A stretch of 64,000 nucleotides of DNA, taken from contig CM037867.1 of NCBI GenBank assembly GCA_021292105.1, positions 13,168,183 to 13,232,182 on the forward strand, in the 5' to 3' direction. A program made the translations under genes and the position numbers. Source of the stretch: Anadara kagoshimensis. Taxonomy: Eukaryota; Mollusca; Bivalvia; Arcoida; Arcidae. Every line of letters begins with the position of its first letter. The first letter of the stretch is position 1. The notes under the pieces are model-generated. The model saw only the letters and a list, made by a program, of their open reading frames with translations, was not told where the DNA came from and made no database searches. Shown in pieces: positions 53,970 through 63,860 of the stretch.

Positions 53970-56435
53970 TGCATGTATAACTGGGGATTTACATGTATAA
54001 CTGAGGTTCATGTGTATAACTGGGGATTTACATGTATGACTGGGGATTTACATGTATGACTTGGGATTTACATGTATGACTGGTGATTTACATGTATGAC
54101 TGAGATTTACATGTATGACTGGGTATTTACATGTATGACTGGGGATTTACATGTATGACTGAGATTTACATGTATGACTGGGTATTTACATGTATGACTG
54201 GGGATTTACATGTATGACTGGGATTTACATGTATGACTGGGGATTTACATGTATGACCTGGGATTTATATGTATGACTTCAGAATTACATGTATAACCGA
54301 GGTTCATGTGTATAACTGGGGATTTACATGTATGACTGGGGATTTACATGTATGACTTGGGATTTACATGTATGACTGGGGATTTACATGTATGACTGAG
54401 ATTTACATGTATGACTGGTGATTTACATGTATGACTGGGGATTTACATGTATGACTGGGGATTTACATGTATGACTGGGGATTTACATGTATGACTGGGA
54501 TTTACATGTATGACTGGGGATTTACATGTATGACCTGGGATTTATATGTATGACTGGGGATTTACATGTTTGACTGGGGATTTACATGTATGACTGGGGA
54601 TTTACATGTATGACTGGGGATTTACATGTATGACTTGGGATTTACATGTATGACTGGGGATTTACATGTATGACTGAGATTAACATGTATGACTGGGGAT
54701 TCACATATAGACTTGGGATTTACATGTATGACTGGGGATTTACATGTATGACTGGGGATTTACATGTATGACTGGGAATTTACATGTATGACTTGGGATT
54801 TACATGTATGACTGGGGATTTACATGTATGACTGAGATTAACATGTATGACTGGTGATTTACATGTATGACTGGGGATTTACATGTATGACTGGGATTTA
54901 CATGTATGACTTGGGATTTACATGTATGACTGGGAATTAAATGTATGACTGAGATTTACATGTATGACTGGGTATTTACATGTATGACTGGGGATTTACA
55001 TGTATGACTGGGGATTTACATGTATGACTGGGGATTTACATGTATGACTGGGATTTACATGTATGACTGGGGATTTACATGTATGACCTGGGATTTATAT
55101 GTATGACTGGGGATTTACATGTTTGACTGGGGATTTACATGTATGACTGGGGATTTACATGTATGACTGGGGATTTACATGTATGACTTGGGATTTACAT
55201 GTATGACTGGGGATTTACATGTATGACTGGGGATTTACATGTATGACTGAGATTAACATGTATGACTGGGGATTTACATGTATGACTGGGGATTTACATG
55301 TATGACTGGGGATTTACATGTATGACTGGGAATTTACATGTATGACTTGGGATTTACATGTATGACTGGGGATTTACATGTATGACTGAGATTAACATGT
55401 ATGACTGGGGATTCACATATAGACTTGGGATTTACATGTATGACTGAGATTTACATGTATGACTGGGTATTTACATGTATGACTAGGGATTTACATGTAT
55501 GACTTGGGATTTACATGTATGACTGGGGATTTACATGTATGACTGAGATTAACATGTATGACTGGGGATTTACATATAGACTTGGGATTTATATGTATGA
55601 CTGGGGATTTACATGTATGACTGAGATTTACATGTATGACTGGGGATTTACATGTATGACTGAGATTTACATGTATGACTGGGAATTTACATGTATGACT
55701 TGGGATTTACATGTATGACTGGGGATTTACATGTATGACTGGGGATTAACATGTATGACTAGGGATTTACATGTATGACTGAGATTTACATGTATGACTG
55801 GGGATTTACATGTATGACTGGGGATTTACATGTATGACTGGGGATTTACATGTATGACTTGGGATTTACATGTATGACCTGGGATTTACATGTATGACTG
55901 GGGATTGCCATGTATGACCTGGGATTTACATGTATGACTAGGGATTTACATGTATGACTGGGGATTTACATGTATGACTTGGGATTTACATGTATGACCT
56001 GGGATTTACATGTATGACTGGGGATTGCCATGTATGACCTGGGATTTACATGTATAACTGGGGATTTGCATGTATGACTGGGGATTTACATGTATGACCT
56101 GGGATTTACATGTATAACTGGGGATTTACATGTATGACTTGGGATTTACATGTATGACTGGGGATTTACATGTATGACTGGGGATTAACATGTTTGACTG
56201 GAGATTAACATGTATGACTGGGGATTTACATGTATGACTGGGGATTAACATGTATGACTGGGGATTAACATGTATGACTGGGGATTTACATGTATGATTG
56301 AGGATTTACATGTATGACTGGGGATTAACATGTATGACTTGGGATTTACATGTATGACCGGGGATTTACATGTATGACTGGGGATTAACATGTATGACTG
56401 GGGATTTACATGTATGGCTCTGGATTTACATTTTT
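53970..56435. repeat. ~20-bp minisatellite, ~120 copies
   Basis: The unit GACTGGGGATTTACATGTAT is 20 bp, with a 19-bp variant (GACTGAGATTTACATGTAT) and variants GACTTGGG, GACCTGGG and GATTAACATG. The units contain the palindrome ACATGT. Rare variant units recur at a distance (TTTGACTGGGG at 54565 and 55119; CACATATAGACTTGGG at 54702 and 55413), showing block duplication. The + frame at 55515-55718 is repeat-derived. Strand composition is skewed to G and T. Confidence 0.97.
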
Positions 56436-56439
56436 AGTT

Positions 56440-56608
56440 AGGTTTGTAGATACAAAGAGACAAGACAACCTCTTACCTTCAGTATATGAACGGATAAACT
56501 TTGTCACACTAGGATCTGCCCAAAATGGGATTTGAACCTAGGTGGTGAGAGATGTTGTTATCTGTAAGCTTACATTTTAGACCACTCAACCACAAGGGGC
56601 CCCACTGT
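56440..56608 (-). mobile_element. SINE C, reverse
   Basis: GACAACCTCTTACCTTCAG, AAACTTTGTCACACTAGGATCTGC, GGGATTTGAACCTAGGTGG (box B) and AGACCACTCAACCACAAGGGGCC (head) in reverse order. Confidence 0.78.
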
Positions 56609-56614
56609 TATATG

Positions 56615-56840
56615 GCAAGGGACCTCAGTGGCTGAATGATCTAAAACTCACAGCTCACAAAACCTCTTGTCACCTAGGTTTTAATGTCACTCAAGCAGAT
56701 CCTAGTTTGAAAAGTTCCTCAGTTGGTTTGCTGAAGGTTAGTGATTCTCTCAAGGTATACTAATTTTTCCACCATCCCAGAACTGACAACTTCGACAGAA
56801 ATGAACAAATCTTGACTAGGCCATATGAAACCACATTTAT
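56615..56840 (+). mobile_element. SINE C, head-to-head with the previous copy
   Basis: AAGGGACCTCAGTGGCTGAATG head, CACCTAGGTTTTAATGTCACTC, AGCAGATCCTAGTTTGAAAAG, TCAGTTGGTTTGCTGAAGG, CCACCATCCCAGAACTGAC, CTTGACTAGGCC. The two SINE heads face each other across a few bases. Confidence 0.78.
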
Positions 56841-56944
56841 TTAATCAATCAATTATCAATGTTATATGACTCATAATATGGAGTTGTCAGACAATCTAAA
56901 TACTTAAAAGACCAGTTATAAGATTTTTATAGAAATATTGGAAG

Positions 56945-57290
56945 ATTATTAGTCCCAGAAGGAGACTATGTTTTTCCTCTGTCTGTTGTCTGTCTGACCC
57001 CAAACATTTTTTTACTACTTTTCCATTACTTGTTGAGATATTGGCTGTATATTTGGTATGTACTTCAGTATAGGTGACCTACAAATCAAGTTCGACTAAA
57101 TTTTGATTTGTTTTGACAGAGTTATGGCCTATTGGAATTTTGATTTTTGTAACAGTTTTGACTGTTTTTCTTTATTTATTTAGATATTGGATCCATATTT
57201 GATATGTATCTTTAGATAGTTGACCTAGAAGTCTAGTTTGACATTTACAGAGTTATGGCCCTTTTGAAATTTTCTCTTTTATAATGCTTC
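56945..57290 (+). repeat. Dispersed element with two diverged units
   Basis: GAGATATTGGCTGTATATTTGGTATGTA..GGTGACCT..CAAGTTCGAC..ACAGAGTTATGGCC (57032-57130) is echoed by AGATATTGGATCCATATTTGATATGTAT..TTGACCT..ACAGAGTTATGGCCC (57183-57275). The phrase style is common in mollusc dispersed repeats (memory). Confidence 0.55.
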
Positions 57291-57304
57291 TTGTATATTT
57301 TTAG

Positions 57305-57423
57305 GATGTGAGAGGTACTGTGATTTACAAGATGTCGGAGGAACGAAAATAGTCACATAAAGTCTGAAGCCGAGAGTTCACAGAGTTCTAAAGAGTCTGC
57401 GAGTGTACAGACAGGTCTAGATG
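57305..57423 (+). other. Candidate exon 2 (Ser/Glu-rich, possible frameshift)
   Basis: Acceptor with a T-rich tract (CTTCTTGTATATTTTTAG) ends at 57304. A consensus donor GTAAGT starts at 57424. From 57324 one frame is open to the donor and encodes EAESSQSSKESASVQTGLD in its second half, a composition typical of disordered regulatory-protein N-termini. ATG at 57332 (AAGATGT context) opens a neighbouring frame that stops at 57350. A single-base difference would join them. Product unknown. The QTGLD ending faintly recalls POU2/Oct-1 N-termini, too weak to name. Confidence 0.35.
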
Positions 57424-57426
57424 GTA

Positions 57427-58260
57427 AGTCAAGTCTTTAATTTTATAAAATCTACAGATCCACACTAGACTGAAAGAGCTGGGCTGTGGTGACTGAGTTT
57501 ATAAGGCATTTGGCTTCAAAACCAAGGTCAAGACTTAATTTTATGACATCTGTCTACAGGTCCACACCAGGCTGAAAGATCTTGGGCTGTGGTGGCATGT
57601 TGGCTGAGTTGTTAAGGCATTAGCTTTTAAATCCAAGGTCAAGACTTAATTTTATAAAATTTGCAGGTCTACACCAGGCTGAAATATCTGGGGATGTGGT
57701 GGCTGAGTTGTTAAGGAATTAGCCTTCAAAACCAAGGTCAAGACTTAATTTTATAAAATCCACACCAAGCTGAAAGAGCCGGGGGTAGTGGTGGCTGAGT
57801 GGTCAAGGCATTAGGCTTCAAAACCAAGGTCAAGACTTAATTTTATAAAATCTGTGTACAGGTCCACACCAAGCTTAGAGACCCGGGGCTGTAATGGCTG
57901 AGTGGTTAAGGCATTAGGCTTCAAATCCAAGATCAAGACTTAATTTTATAAAATCTGTATACAGGTCCACACCAGTCTACTTGACCCAGAGCTGTAGTGG
58001 CTGAGTGGTTGAGACAATAGGCTTCAAATCCAAGGTCAAGACTTAATTCTGTAAAGTCCAAGGGTCTACACCAGCCCAACTGTGCCAGAGCTGTAGTGGT
58101 TAAGGCATGCGGCTTCAAACCCAATGTCAAGACTTAATTTTATTAACTATAAGGGTCTACACCAGGCCACATGAGCCAGCGCTGTAGTGTACTGGTTAAG
58201 TTATTATCTTTTAAATCCAAGGTGCCGCACTGCTGTGGGTTTGACCTCAAGTGAGAAAGC
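57427..58260 (+). repeat. Tandem array of tRNA-like A-box units (~100 bp, ~7 copies)
   Basis: Units carry GGTCAAGACTTAATTTTATAAAATC, GGTCCACACCAGGCTGAAAG and GTGGTGGCTGAGTTGTTAAGGC, then CTTCAAATCCAA. GTGGCTGAGTGGTTAAGGC is a Ser/Leu-tRNA-like box A. Only the last unit continues to a box B-like GGGTTTGACCTC (58240). The first unit begins within six bases of the candidate exon donor. The minus frame at 57933-58130 is repeat-derived. Confidence 0.85.
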
Positions 58261-58317
58261 GATTTTACTTGTCACAGGTTTTACTGGTTGTCTCACTACT
58301 AGTACTAGCCACATGCT

Positions 58318-58374
58318 TCTAAAGGCCACTTTTATGGGTTCCCTTGGGTCTCCTTTATAGACAGATTTGACTGT
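58318..58374 (+). mobile_element. MITE D 3' fragment
   Basis: TAAAGGCCACTTTTATGGGTTCCCTTGG..CCTTTATAGACAGATTTGACTG followed by TA. The left two-thirds are missing. Confidence 0.75.
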
Positions 58375-58960
58375 ATATTGGACTTAATAGTCAGTAATGT
58401 TTGACTGTGACATTTGTGGCAAGTGCATCAGCACTCTAAAGATTTGCAATAAGTGTGCACAAGTACAATGCAGATAGATCAGAAACACTTTCACAAACAC
58501 AAACATTGTTAAATTAATCTGTCAGATTATTAAAAATTATCTTATAAGCCATGAGCTTAAAAATGCTTATGTGATATAAAATAACATTCATCCACTCAAC
58601 CAATCAAATGCGTCGGTTCATAACATAATGACCCTTATTCTGCAATACAACAAACTGCAAAATGACATGCTTGCAATAGCTTAAGTTCGTTCCTCAATAC
58701 AAAGATGTTTAATTGTCACAATATCTAACATTTTGGGGGCAAGGACAACTTTATTGAATTAATTTGCTAGTATATCACTGTTGTTGTGGGAATGTTTGTA
58801 ATCAAATTGGGAAAATTTAGTCATTTTCCGCCAGGGGAATTAACCTTTATTCGGTAGTAATTTTAGGGAAACAAAATCAATGCTTATGGCATTTATACTC
58901 TAGTTAAAAGAAAAATGGCATCATTTTGTTCAGGTAGAAAATTCATCTGGTGTTTGAGTA
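58375..58960. other. No feature recognised
   Basis: AT-rich sequence without defensible features. Confidence 0.3.
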
Positions 58961-58964
58961 CCAG

Positions 58965-59035
58965 TCTCTTCAAGAATAGTATAAAAGTTGTTGGTGTAAT
59001 GTAAAACAACATTCAACCAACCAAACAACCAACTT
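58965..59035 (+). mobile_element. SINE B/C tail
   Basis: TGTAAAACAACATTCAACCAACC..ACAACCAAC at 59001-59033, preceded by GTACCAGTCTCTTCAAG, is the CAAC-type 3' end only. Confidence 0.55.
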
Positions 59036-59299
59036 AGTGAGCCTGTCTATTTCAAAATGTCCCTTATTGCACTTATTGCACTTACATTCTTAGTCAAAGA
59101 AAATGATGTAATTTTGTGGCAATTTCTTATGATGTTTGCGAATAATATATTTTATAAAAATTCAACAGCAACAAAAAATCCTTCTTTTCCAACCATGTAC
59201 AGTAATATTATGCATTAAGTGCATACATGCACATTTGTATGCACAAGGTATTTGTTGACAACCTTGCAGCCAAACAGGACACACTTCAGTGAGCTTGTG

Positions 59300-59432
59300 G
59301 TATTGAGTTTTACATCCCAGTCAAGAATATTTCACTGATATCACAGCAGCATCAGCTATGAGTTTTTGACATTTGCAGTATTTTTACGGCATTGTGCAGT
59401 GAGGATTCTTTAGCCTATGACACACTACCTTG
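59300..59432 (-). mobile_element. SINE A 3' part, reverse
   Basis: TTGAGTTTTACATCCCAGTCAAGAATATTTCAC, CAGCTATGAG, ACGGCATTGTGCAGTGAGG and ATTCTTTAGCCTATG. Head absent. Confidence 0.7.
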
Positions 59433-59965
59433 ACACCAGTGATCTAAAGCATAAGGTTATGGAATACAGTCAGGGATTTATCAAGGGCCTATTTAGGACC
59501 GAAATTCGGCCCCATTCCCAATGGAAAAACATTGATTTTTTCCCAAATGGGCTGAGAAAATTCCCAATTAAAAAATTGTACCAGATACATAGCTGAAGTC
59601 TGGCCATAAATGTGGCTGCTTTTCTCAATCTTCAAAGAACTCAATACACTAAAAGTATTATATTTAATTGTTAATGGCACAAAAATGATGTCAAAGTTTT
59701 CCCAAAACGAGCAAAAAGTTGATAATTTTTCCCAATTTTTAATTAGGGCCTTTTCCCAAAAGACCCTGATAAATCCCTGACAGTTCCACTCACTGATTAG
59801 GTCTCATCCTAATCCTTGTGTAAGAAAGTTTATCAGTTTGTTTGCTGAAGACCAGTGGTTTTTTACAAACACTCTAGTTGCCTCCATTATCCTTGAATAG
59901 ATTGCCTTGATATAAGTTAAAGAATCTTAACTGAGACGTAAAACATCATTACTTAACTCTACCAC
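59433..59965 (+). mobile_element. SINE C split by a CAGGG-ended MITE
   Basis: CAGTGATCTAAAGCATAAGG at 59438 is the remnant of the head. After the insert, 59785 resumes TCCACTCACTGATTAGGTCTC..CTAATCCTTGTGTAAGAAAG, then TCAGTTTGTTTGCTGAAG, AACACTCTAGTTGCCTCC, GATTGCCTTGATATAAG and AATCTTAACTGAGACG. ACAGT flanks the insert on both sides. Confidence 0.75.
59471..59779. mobile_element. MITE, CAGGGATTTATCA ends, 5-bp duplication
   Basis: Ends CAGGGATTTATCAAGGGCC and GACCCTGATAAATCCCTG are inverted. Target duplication ACAGT at 59466-59470 and 59780-59784. TTTTCCCAA motifs are scattered within. It shares CAGGG ends and a 5-bp duplication with 23709-24116 but not its sequence. The minus frame at 59489-59680 is not a gene. 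Confidence 0.82.
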
Positions 59966-60029
59966 AAATAGTACAGGTTCCGTTGTGTGTGTGACTTTAA
60001 TAAATAGTGAAGAAAGACCATATTTGTTT

Positions 60030-60195
60030 AAGCATGCTAAGTTGTGGAAGGGTCGTGGGTTCCAATCCCAATTGGAATGCCATGTTGTGACTCTAAGCAA
60101 GATACTTGATTTCACATTGCTGCTGACTTAACCAGTGTAAGGATAATGGACCGGTGGTGCAGCTACCCTTTCAACTGCTGTCTCATTGAGCTTGC
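60030..60195 (+). mobile_element. tRNA-type SINE of another family
   Basis: GGAAGGGTCGTGGGTTCCAATCCCA holds a good box B, followed by TGTTGTGACTCTAAGCAAGATACTTGATTTCACATTGCTG. I recall that downstream block from a SINE family present in several invertebrates. The box A side is decayed. Confidence 0.5.
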
Positions 60196-60935
60196 AGTCA
60201 CCCTAAGTGTGTGGTTTTACAAAGCAGACACATAATACACACAATTATTGTCACATCCATGGATATTGCTGGCATTAGCACCACAGTGCATGGATTAAAA
60301 TATGTCCATACTAGCCTAAGGCTTTCTAAACATGTCTAATATATTGAATTGTTATTTTTTAACCTCTCCTGTTCAAAATCAGCATGTCTTCTCATAAATT
60401 GATAATACTGCTGAGTCATCACTTATATATGTTTAAAGAAGTGTACAGGGAAAAGGTTGAAATAAACATTGTCTTATAATTCTTTAAAAAAAAAAAAAAA
60501 AAAGAATCAGAAAAACCCAATTATTTTTTGCATCTTGTCTGGGTCTGATATTTTGTATGTAGGTATTCTATTTCTGCAGGCTATTGTACAAAAACGGACA
60601 GATCTGTCGAAAGTTTAATAAATTTATGCCGAATTGGTAGCTCACCTCGACCCCTGGTTGGAAAAAATATCTTGGCAGATTTTTGGCAGCTGTTTTCTGT
60701 TTCTTGGTAGTTTTTTGACCACTAGCTATCGGTATCTCAGTTACTCGGCAGCCGAGTTTCGACTCATTTTCAATCTCTCACTGTTAAAATTTGAACAGGT
60801 CTGTACTGTATGTTTTTAAGACAGGGTTTCATTTTATGTTGTTAAAATTCTTGGTGTTGTATTTTTTTTATTTTGTAATTTAAGAAGGCATGAAGCCATT
60901 AAAGTTTTTACTTTTGTATTAAATCATAAGTTCAG
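60196..60935. other. No confident feature; (A)18 at 60486-60503
   Basis: AT-rich DNA with one adenine run. The 61-codon + frame at 60634-60819 is Leu/Ser/Phe-rich with no domain I recognise, and I do not call it. Confidence 0.35.
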
Positions 60936-60939
60936 TGGG

Positions 60940-61375
60940 TACGGTAAGGAGTGTTATATGATATCCACACCACAGCGGGGAGGCTTTGTTATACAGAATT
61001 AAACTTAGGAAGTTGCAATGTATATCTTTGTTGAATGTCATCCATGGTTCGCATTGGCTTTGTTATACAGAGAATTGAAGGAAGTTGCAATGTATATTTG
61101 TGTTAAATGTTATCTGTGGCTTGAATTGCTAGGAATCAGCAGAAAAGATCTTCTATTTAGCCTCTGGAAGATCTTTCTTACATGAGGAGTATTATTTGAT
61201 ATCCTCACCTCAAAATGGGGAAACTTTGTTATACAGAATTAAACTTAGGAAATTGCAATGTATATCTTTGTTGAATGTCCTCCATGGTTTGCATTGGCTT
61301 TGTTATATAGAATTGAACTCAGGAAGTTGCAATGTATAATTTTGTTGAATGTCACCTATGATGTTAAAAAATGTG
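60940..61375. repeat. Nested two-level duplication
   Basis: A unit with GGAGTxTTATxTGATATCC..CTTTGTTATACAGAATTAAAC..GAAxTTGCAATGTATATC is present at 60946-61185 and 61189-61375. Within each, the GGCTTTGTTATACAGA..GTTGCAATGTATA..GTTGAATGTC segment occurs twice. Non-coding. Confidence 0.85.
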
Positions 61376-61444
61376 ATTGTGATCTGCTACGGGCTGAATA
61401 TAGGATCTTAATTTTCTGAATCCTGGCCTCTCCCAGGGACTGAT

Positions 61445-61660
61445 TAGAGATTCTGTTTTGAATTCTTTCTCAAAAGAAGGCTGTAGTCGAAAGTGCACAC
61501 TTTACAGATCACAGCCCACTTATTGTCTAGGTGTCAATAGCCAAAGATTGGTGGTTTTCTTTGGACACTCTGGTATTTTCCACTGTCCCAGAACCTACCA
61601 CCTCCATATTAGTAAAAGAACTTTGGTTGGCGCATGGAATACTATTACTTTATTATATTC
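61445..61660 (+). mobile_element. SINE C, diverged
   Basis: AGATCACAGCCCACTTATTG, GTGGTTTTCTTTGGACACTCTGG, CCACTGTCCCAGAACCTACC, ATTAGTAAAAGAACTTTGG and GCATGGAATACTATTAC follow SINE C order. The short frames here (61458-61664, 61531-61743) are inside the repeat. Confidence 0.55.
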
Positions 61661-61814
61661 ATAGATGCATGTTTCAAATTTGTATTAAGAGTTTCTTTTT
61701 TCTCAAAATATTGAGACAAATTTCTGGTGCAGTCAAACCTTAGTTTCTATATTGAGAAAATGAAGGAGCAATAAGGAAGTGTTTTTGCTAGAAAAAAGCA
61801 GTGTGAATAGAATA

Positions 61815-62064
61815 GGTCCCAGTTTCATGCTCATTCCTGAACTAAGATACCAAGATTTTTCCTAACTTTAATTCTGCAAGTTTGAAACCTTAACAATTTT
61901 TTTAATTATTTAACAATTCAAGAATTTAATTTCATAAAGTTTCTGACTTCTGTAATAAGATTTGACAAAAATAATCAATCGTATTTCCAAAACAAGCTTG
62001 CCAAAATTTCCTCAATTCAAGTTAAGGAAAACCTTAGTTAATGAATGATTGTTAAACTGGGGCC
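61815..62064. mobile_element. MITE F, simple copy
   Basis: GGTCCCAGTTTCATGCTCATTCCT at the left and AATGAATGATTGTTAAACTGGGGCC at the right are imperfect inverted repeats. AAGTTAAGGAAAACCTTAG near the right end matches the 10666 copy. Confidence 0.8.
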
Positions 62065-62229
62065 AGGTAAAAGTAACAGACACTGAAGTGGTGAATTCTC
62101 AGCTTTACTTGAATGATAAATGAAAGTTGCCATAAAATTTCTCCTAATAATCATTGTAAAATAAATAACAGTTTATTTTAAGTAGGAATAAGGAGTTTTT
62201 AAAAACAGAAGAAAAAAGATTAATGTTGA

Positions 62230-62465
62230 TTGTGAACAGAACCTATAATGTGGCATGTTGTAAAATCTAGCCTGGTCTGACATATCTGAAAATCTGACCT
62301 GGTCTGACACACCTTAAAATCTGACATTGTCTGGTTAAACATGGTAAAGCACAATAATCCTTATAAAATTCATCAAAAACCAACACAAATCACAATCCCA
62401 ACGTTGAAAAGTGGCATACTGTAAAACCTTACCTGGTCTGGCAAAACTTTAAAAATATTTGAGAC
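62230..62465. repeat. Degenerate short repeat (CTGACCTGGTCTGAC)
   Basis: Variants of AAAATCTGACCTGGTCTGAC occur about five times at 25-35 bp spacing with a gap, plus GTGGCAT(G/A)xTGTAAAA at 62251 and 62412. Confidence 0.6.
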
Positions 62466-62554
62466 AGGGTGTTCCGAAAGGTTAAACACCTCCTTCTATC
62501 AAGTTACATTTGTAACTTGTGAAATGAAAATGAAAATTGAAAGTTCTTAGTTCT

Positions 62555-62840
62555 TAAAAAGACCTTTCTGCAGATTGGGCCAGGAAAGCTAAATTTCATA
62601 ACATGCCCCAGGAAGACCTTTATAAAGATAGAGCCAGGCCTTTTAGGTTTCGTATCATGCCCCAGGAAGACCTTTATAAAGATAGGACTAGGCCTGAGCA
62701 AGGCTTCATGACATGCCTCAGGAAGACCTTTATGTAGACAGGGCCAACCAAGCCAGCTAGGTTTCTTATCCATACTGTAGGAAGAGATGGGAGCATTCTT
62801 ACAAAGTTTCATAACATGCCTTAGAAAGACCTATATACAT
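62555..62840. repeat. ~55-bp tandem repeat, 4-5 units
   Basis: CATGCCCCAGGAAGACCTTTATAAAGATAG with GGCCAGG..AGGTTTC recurs near 62602, 62656, 62711 and 62816 with one decayed unit between. The 102-codon minus frame at 62504-62812 is the repeat read in one frame and shows a repetitive sequence without a known domain. Confidence 0.85.
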
Positions 62841-62989
62841 ATGGATGTGGTATCAAGTTCTACATTAATTTCACATTTTTCAATGATAATTGTATTTTCG
62901 CTTGTGTAATAAAAATACCAGACTTGTATTAATGTCCATTATGATTAGGAACAAGGCCATCCGCTCCATTAACTAATGGTGGTAGAAGC

Positions 62990-63100
62990 ATTTTACAGAA
63001 AAATAACACTTGTAGCTGTCACATGAATTTAAGAAGAAAGTACCATGCAAATTCAACTTTTTGTGGTATTATATGTTTTTGGCATAATATAAAACTTGCA
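62990..63100. repeat. First unit of a degenerate 120-bp repeat
   Basis: AAATAACACTTGTAGCTGTCACATGAATTT at 63000 is echoed by AAATAACACTTGTGTCTGTCACATGTATTT at 63414. The insert between them contains the MITE G relative. Confidence 0.65.
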
Positions 63101-63104
63101 CTAT

Positions 63105-63287
63105 AAACATTTTTTTTGCTAGGGGAAATTTTTGCGAAATCATATTGTCAGTATTTCGCGAGTTATTTTGATTATTTTTTGCGATTTTACTCATTCTTGT
63201 GTCTTATCTAAATTCACGAGAGGGTTATTTTCGCAATTATTTACAATTCCCGAAAATAGGGCAAAATTTCCACCATGCTTACAGTAT
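63105..63287. mobile_element. MITE G-like element, diverged
   Basis: Left AGGGGAAATTTTTGCG and right GCAAAATTTCCACC..TTACAGTA are imperfect inverted repeats. TTTTTTGCGA and ATTTTCGCAATT lie internally. It is probably an older member or sister of the 6069 element. Confidence 0.55.
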
Positions 63288-63409
63288 TATAATTATTTAA
63301 GTTAGCCCATTTTTTATAAAAATACTAAGACAAATTCCTGGCACAGTCAAACTTGCAAAACTGAAGGAGCCATTCGGGAGTACTTTTACTAGAAAGTTCA
63401 AACATTTTC

Positions 63410-63860
63410 AGAAAAATAACACTTGTGTCTGTCACATGTATTTTTAAAGAATTTGTATGTTTGCAGTATAATGCAAATTCAAGTTTTTTGTAGTATGAAG
63501 GGTTTTTAGAACAGCATAAATCTTAGAAACCTTTTAAACGTGTATTCATGAAATGTCTAAAATTTAAAATTTGTGTCTGCAGTATGCTGCATATTTAAGG
63601 TTTTGTGGTATAAGGTGTTTTTGCATAGCATAAATCTTGGAAACTTCTTAAAAATGTATTCATAAAATGTCTTAAAATTTTTAATTTGTGTTTGCAGTTT
63701 GATGTAAATTTAATACCAAACTCATTAGTTTATGAGGCAGGTTTTACTCTTATAAAATAAATCTTGAAACTTTTTTTTCGAAAAATGTTTTCTTAAAATA
63801 TTTCACTGTTTAGTTCTAGAGTATTACGTTTTTGTGAGATGATCACACAGGCATTGTAAA
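63410..63860. repeat. Degenerate ~120-bp tandem repeat
   Basis: GTATTCATGAAATGTCTxAAATTTxAAATTTGTGT followed by GCAGTxTGxTGxAxATTTAAG, TTTTGTGGTAT and AGCATAAATCTTxGAAAC recurs near 63455, 63540, 63655 and in decayed form after 63740. Confidence 0.7.

Noticed and set aside
55515..55718. 67-codon frame MYDWGFTC-type repeat protein
   Set aside because: It is the ~20-bp minisatellite translated. Frame continuity exists only where 19- and 20-bp units happen to alternate.
60634..60819. Possible small membrane protein
   Set aside because: Hydrophobic by T-richness. No conserved motif, no second copy and no flanking signals beyond an ATG.
62504..62812. 102-codon minus-strand frame
   Set aside because: Coincides with the ~55-bp tandem repeat. 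The peptide repeats an FIKVFLGH-like motif and has no known domain.
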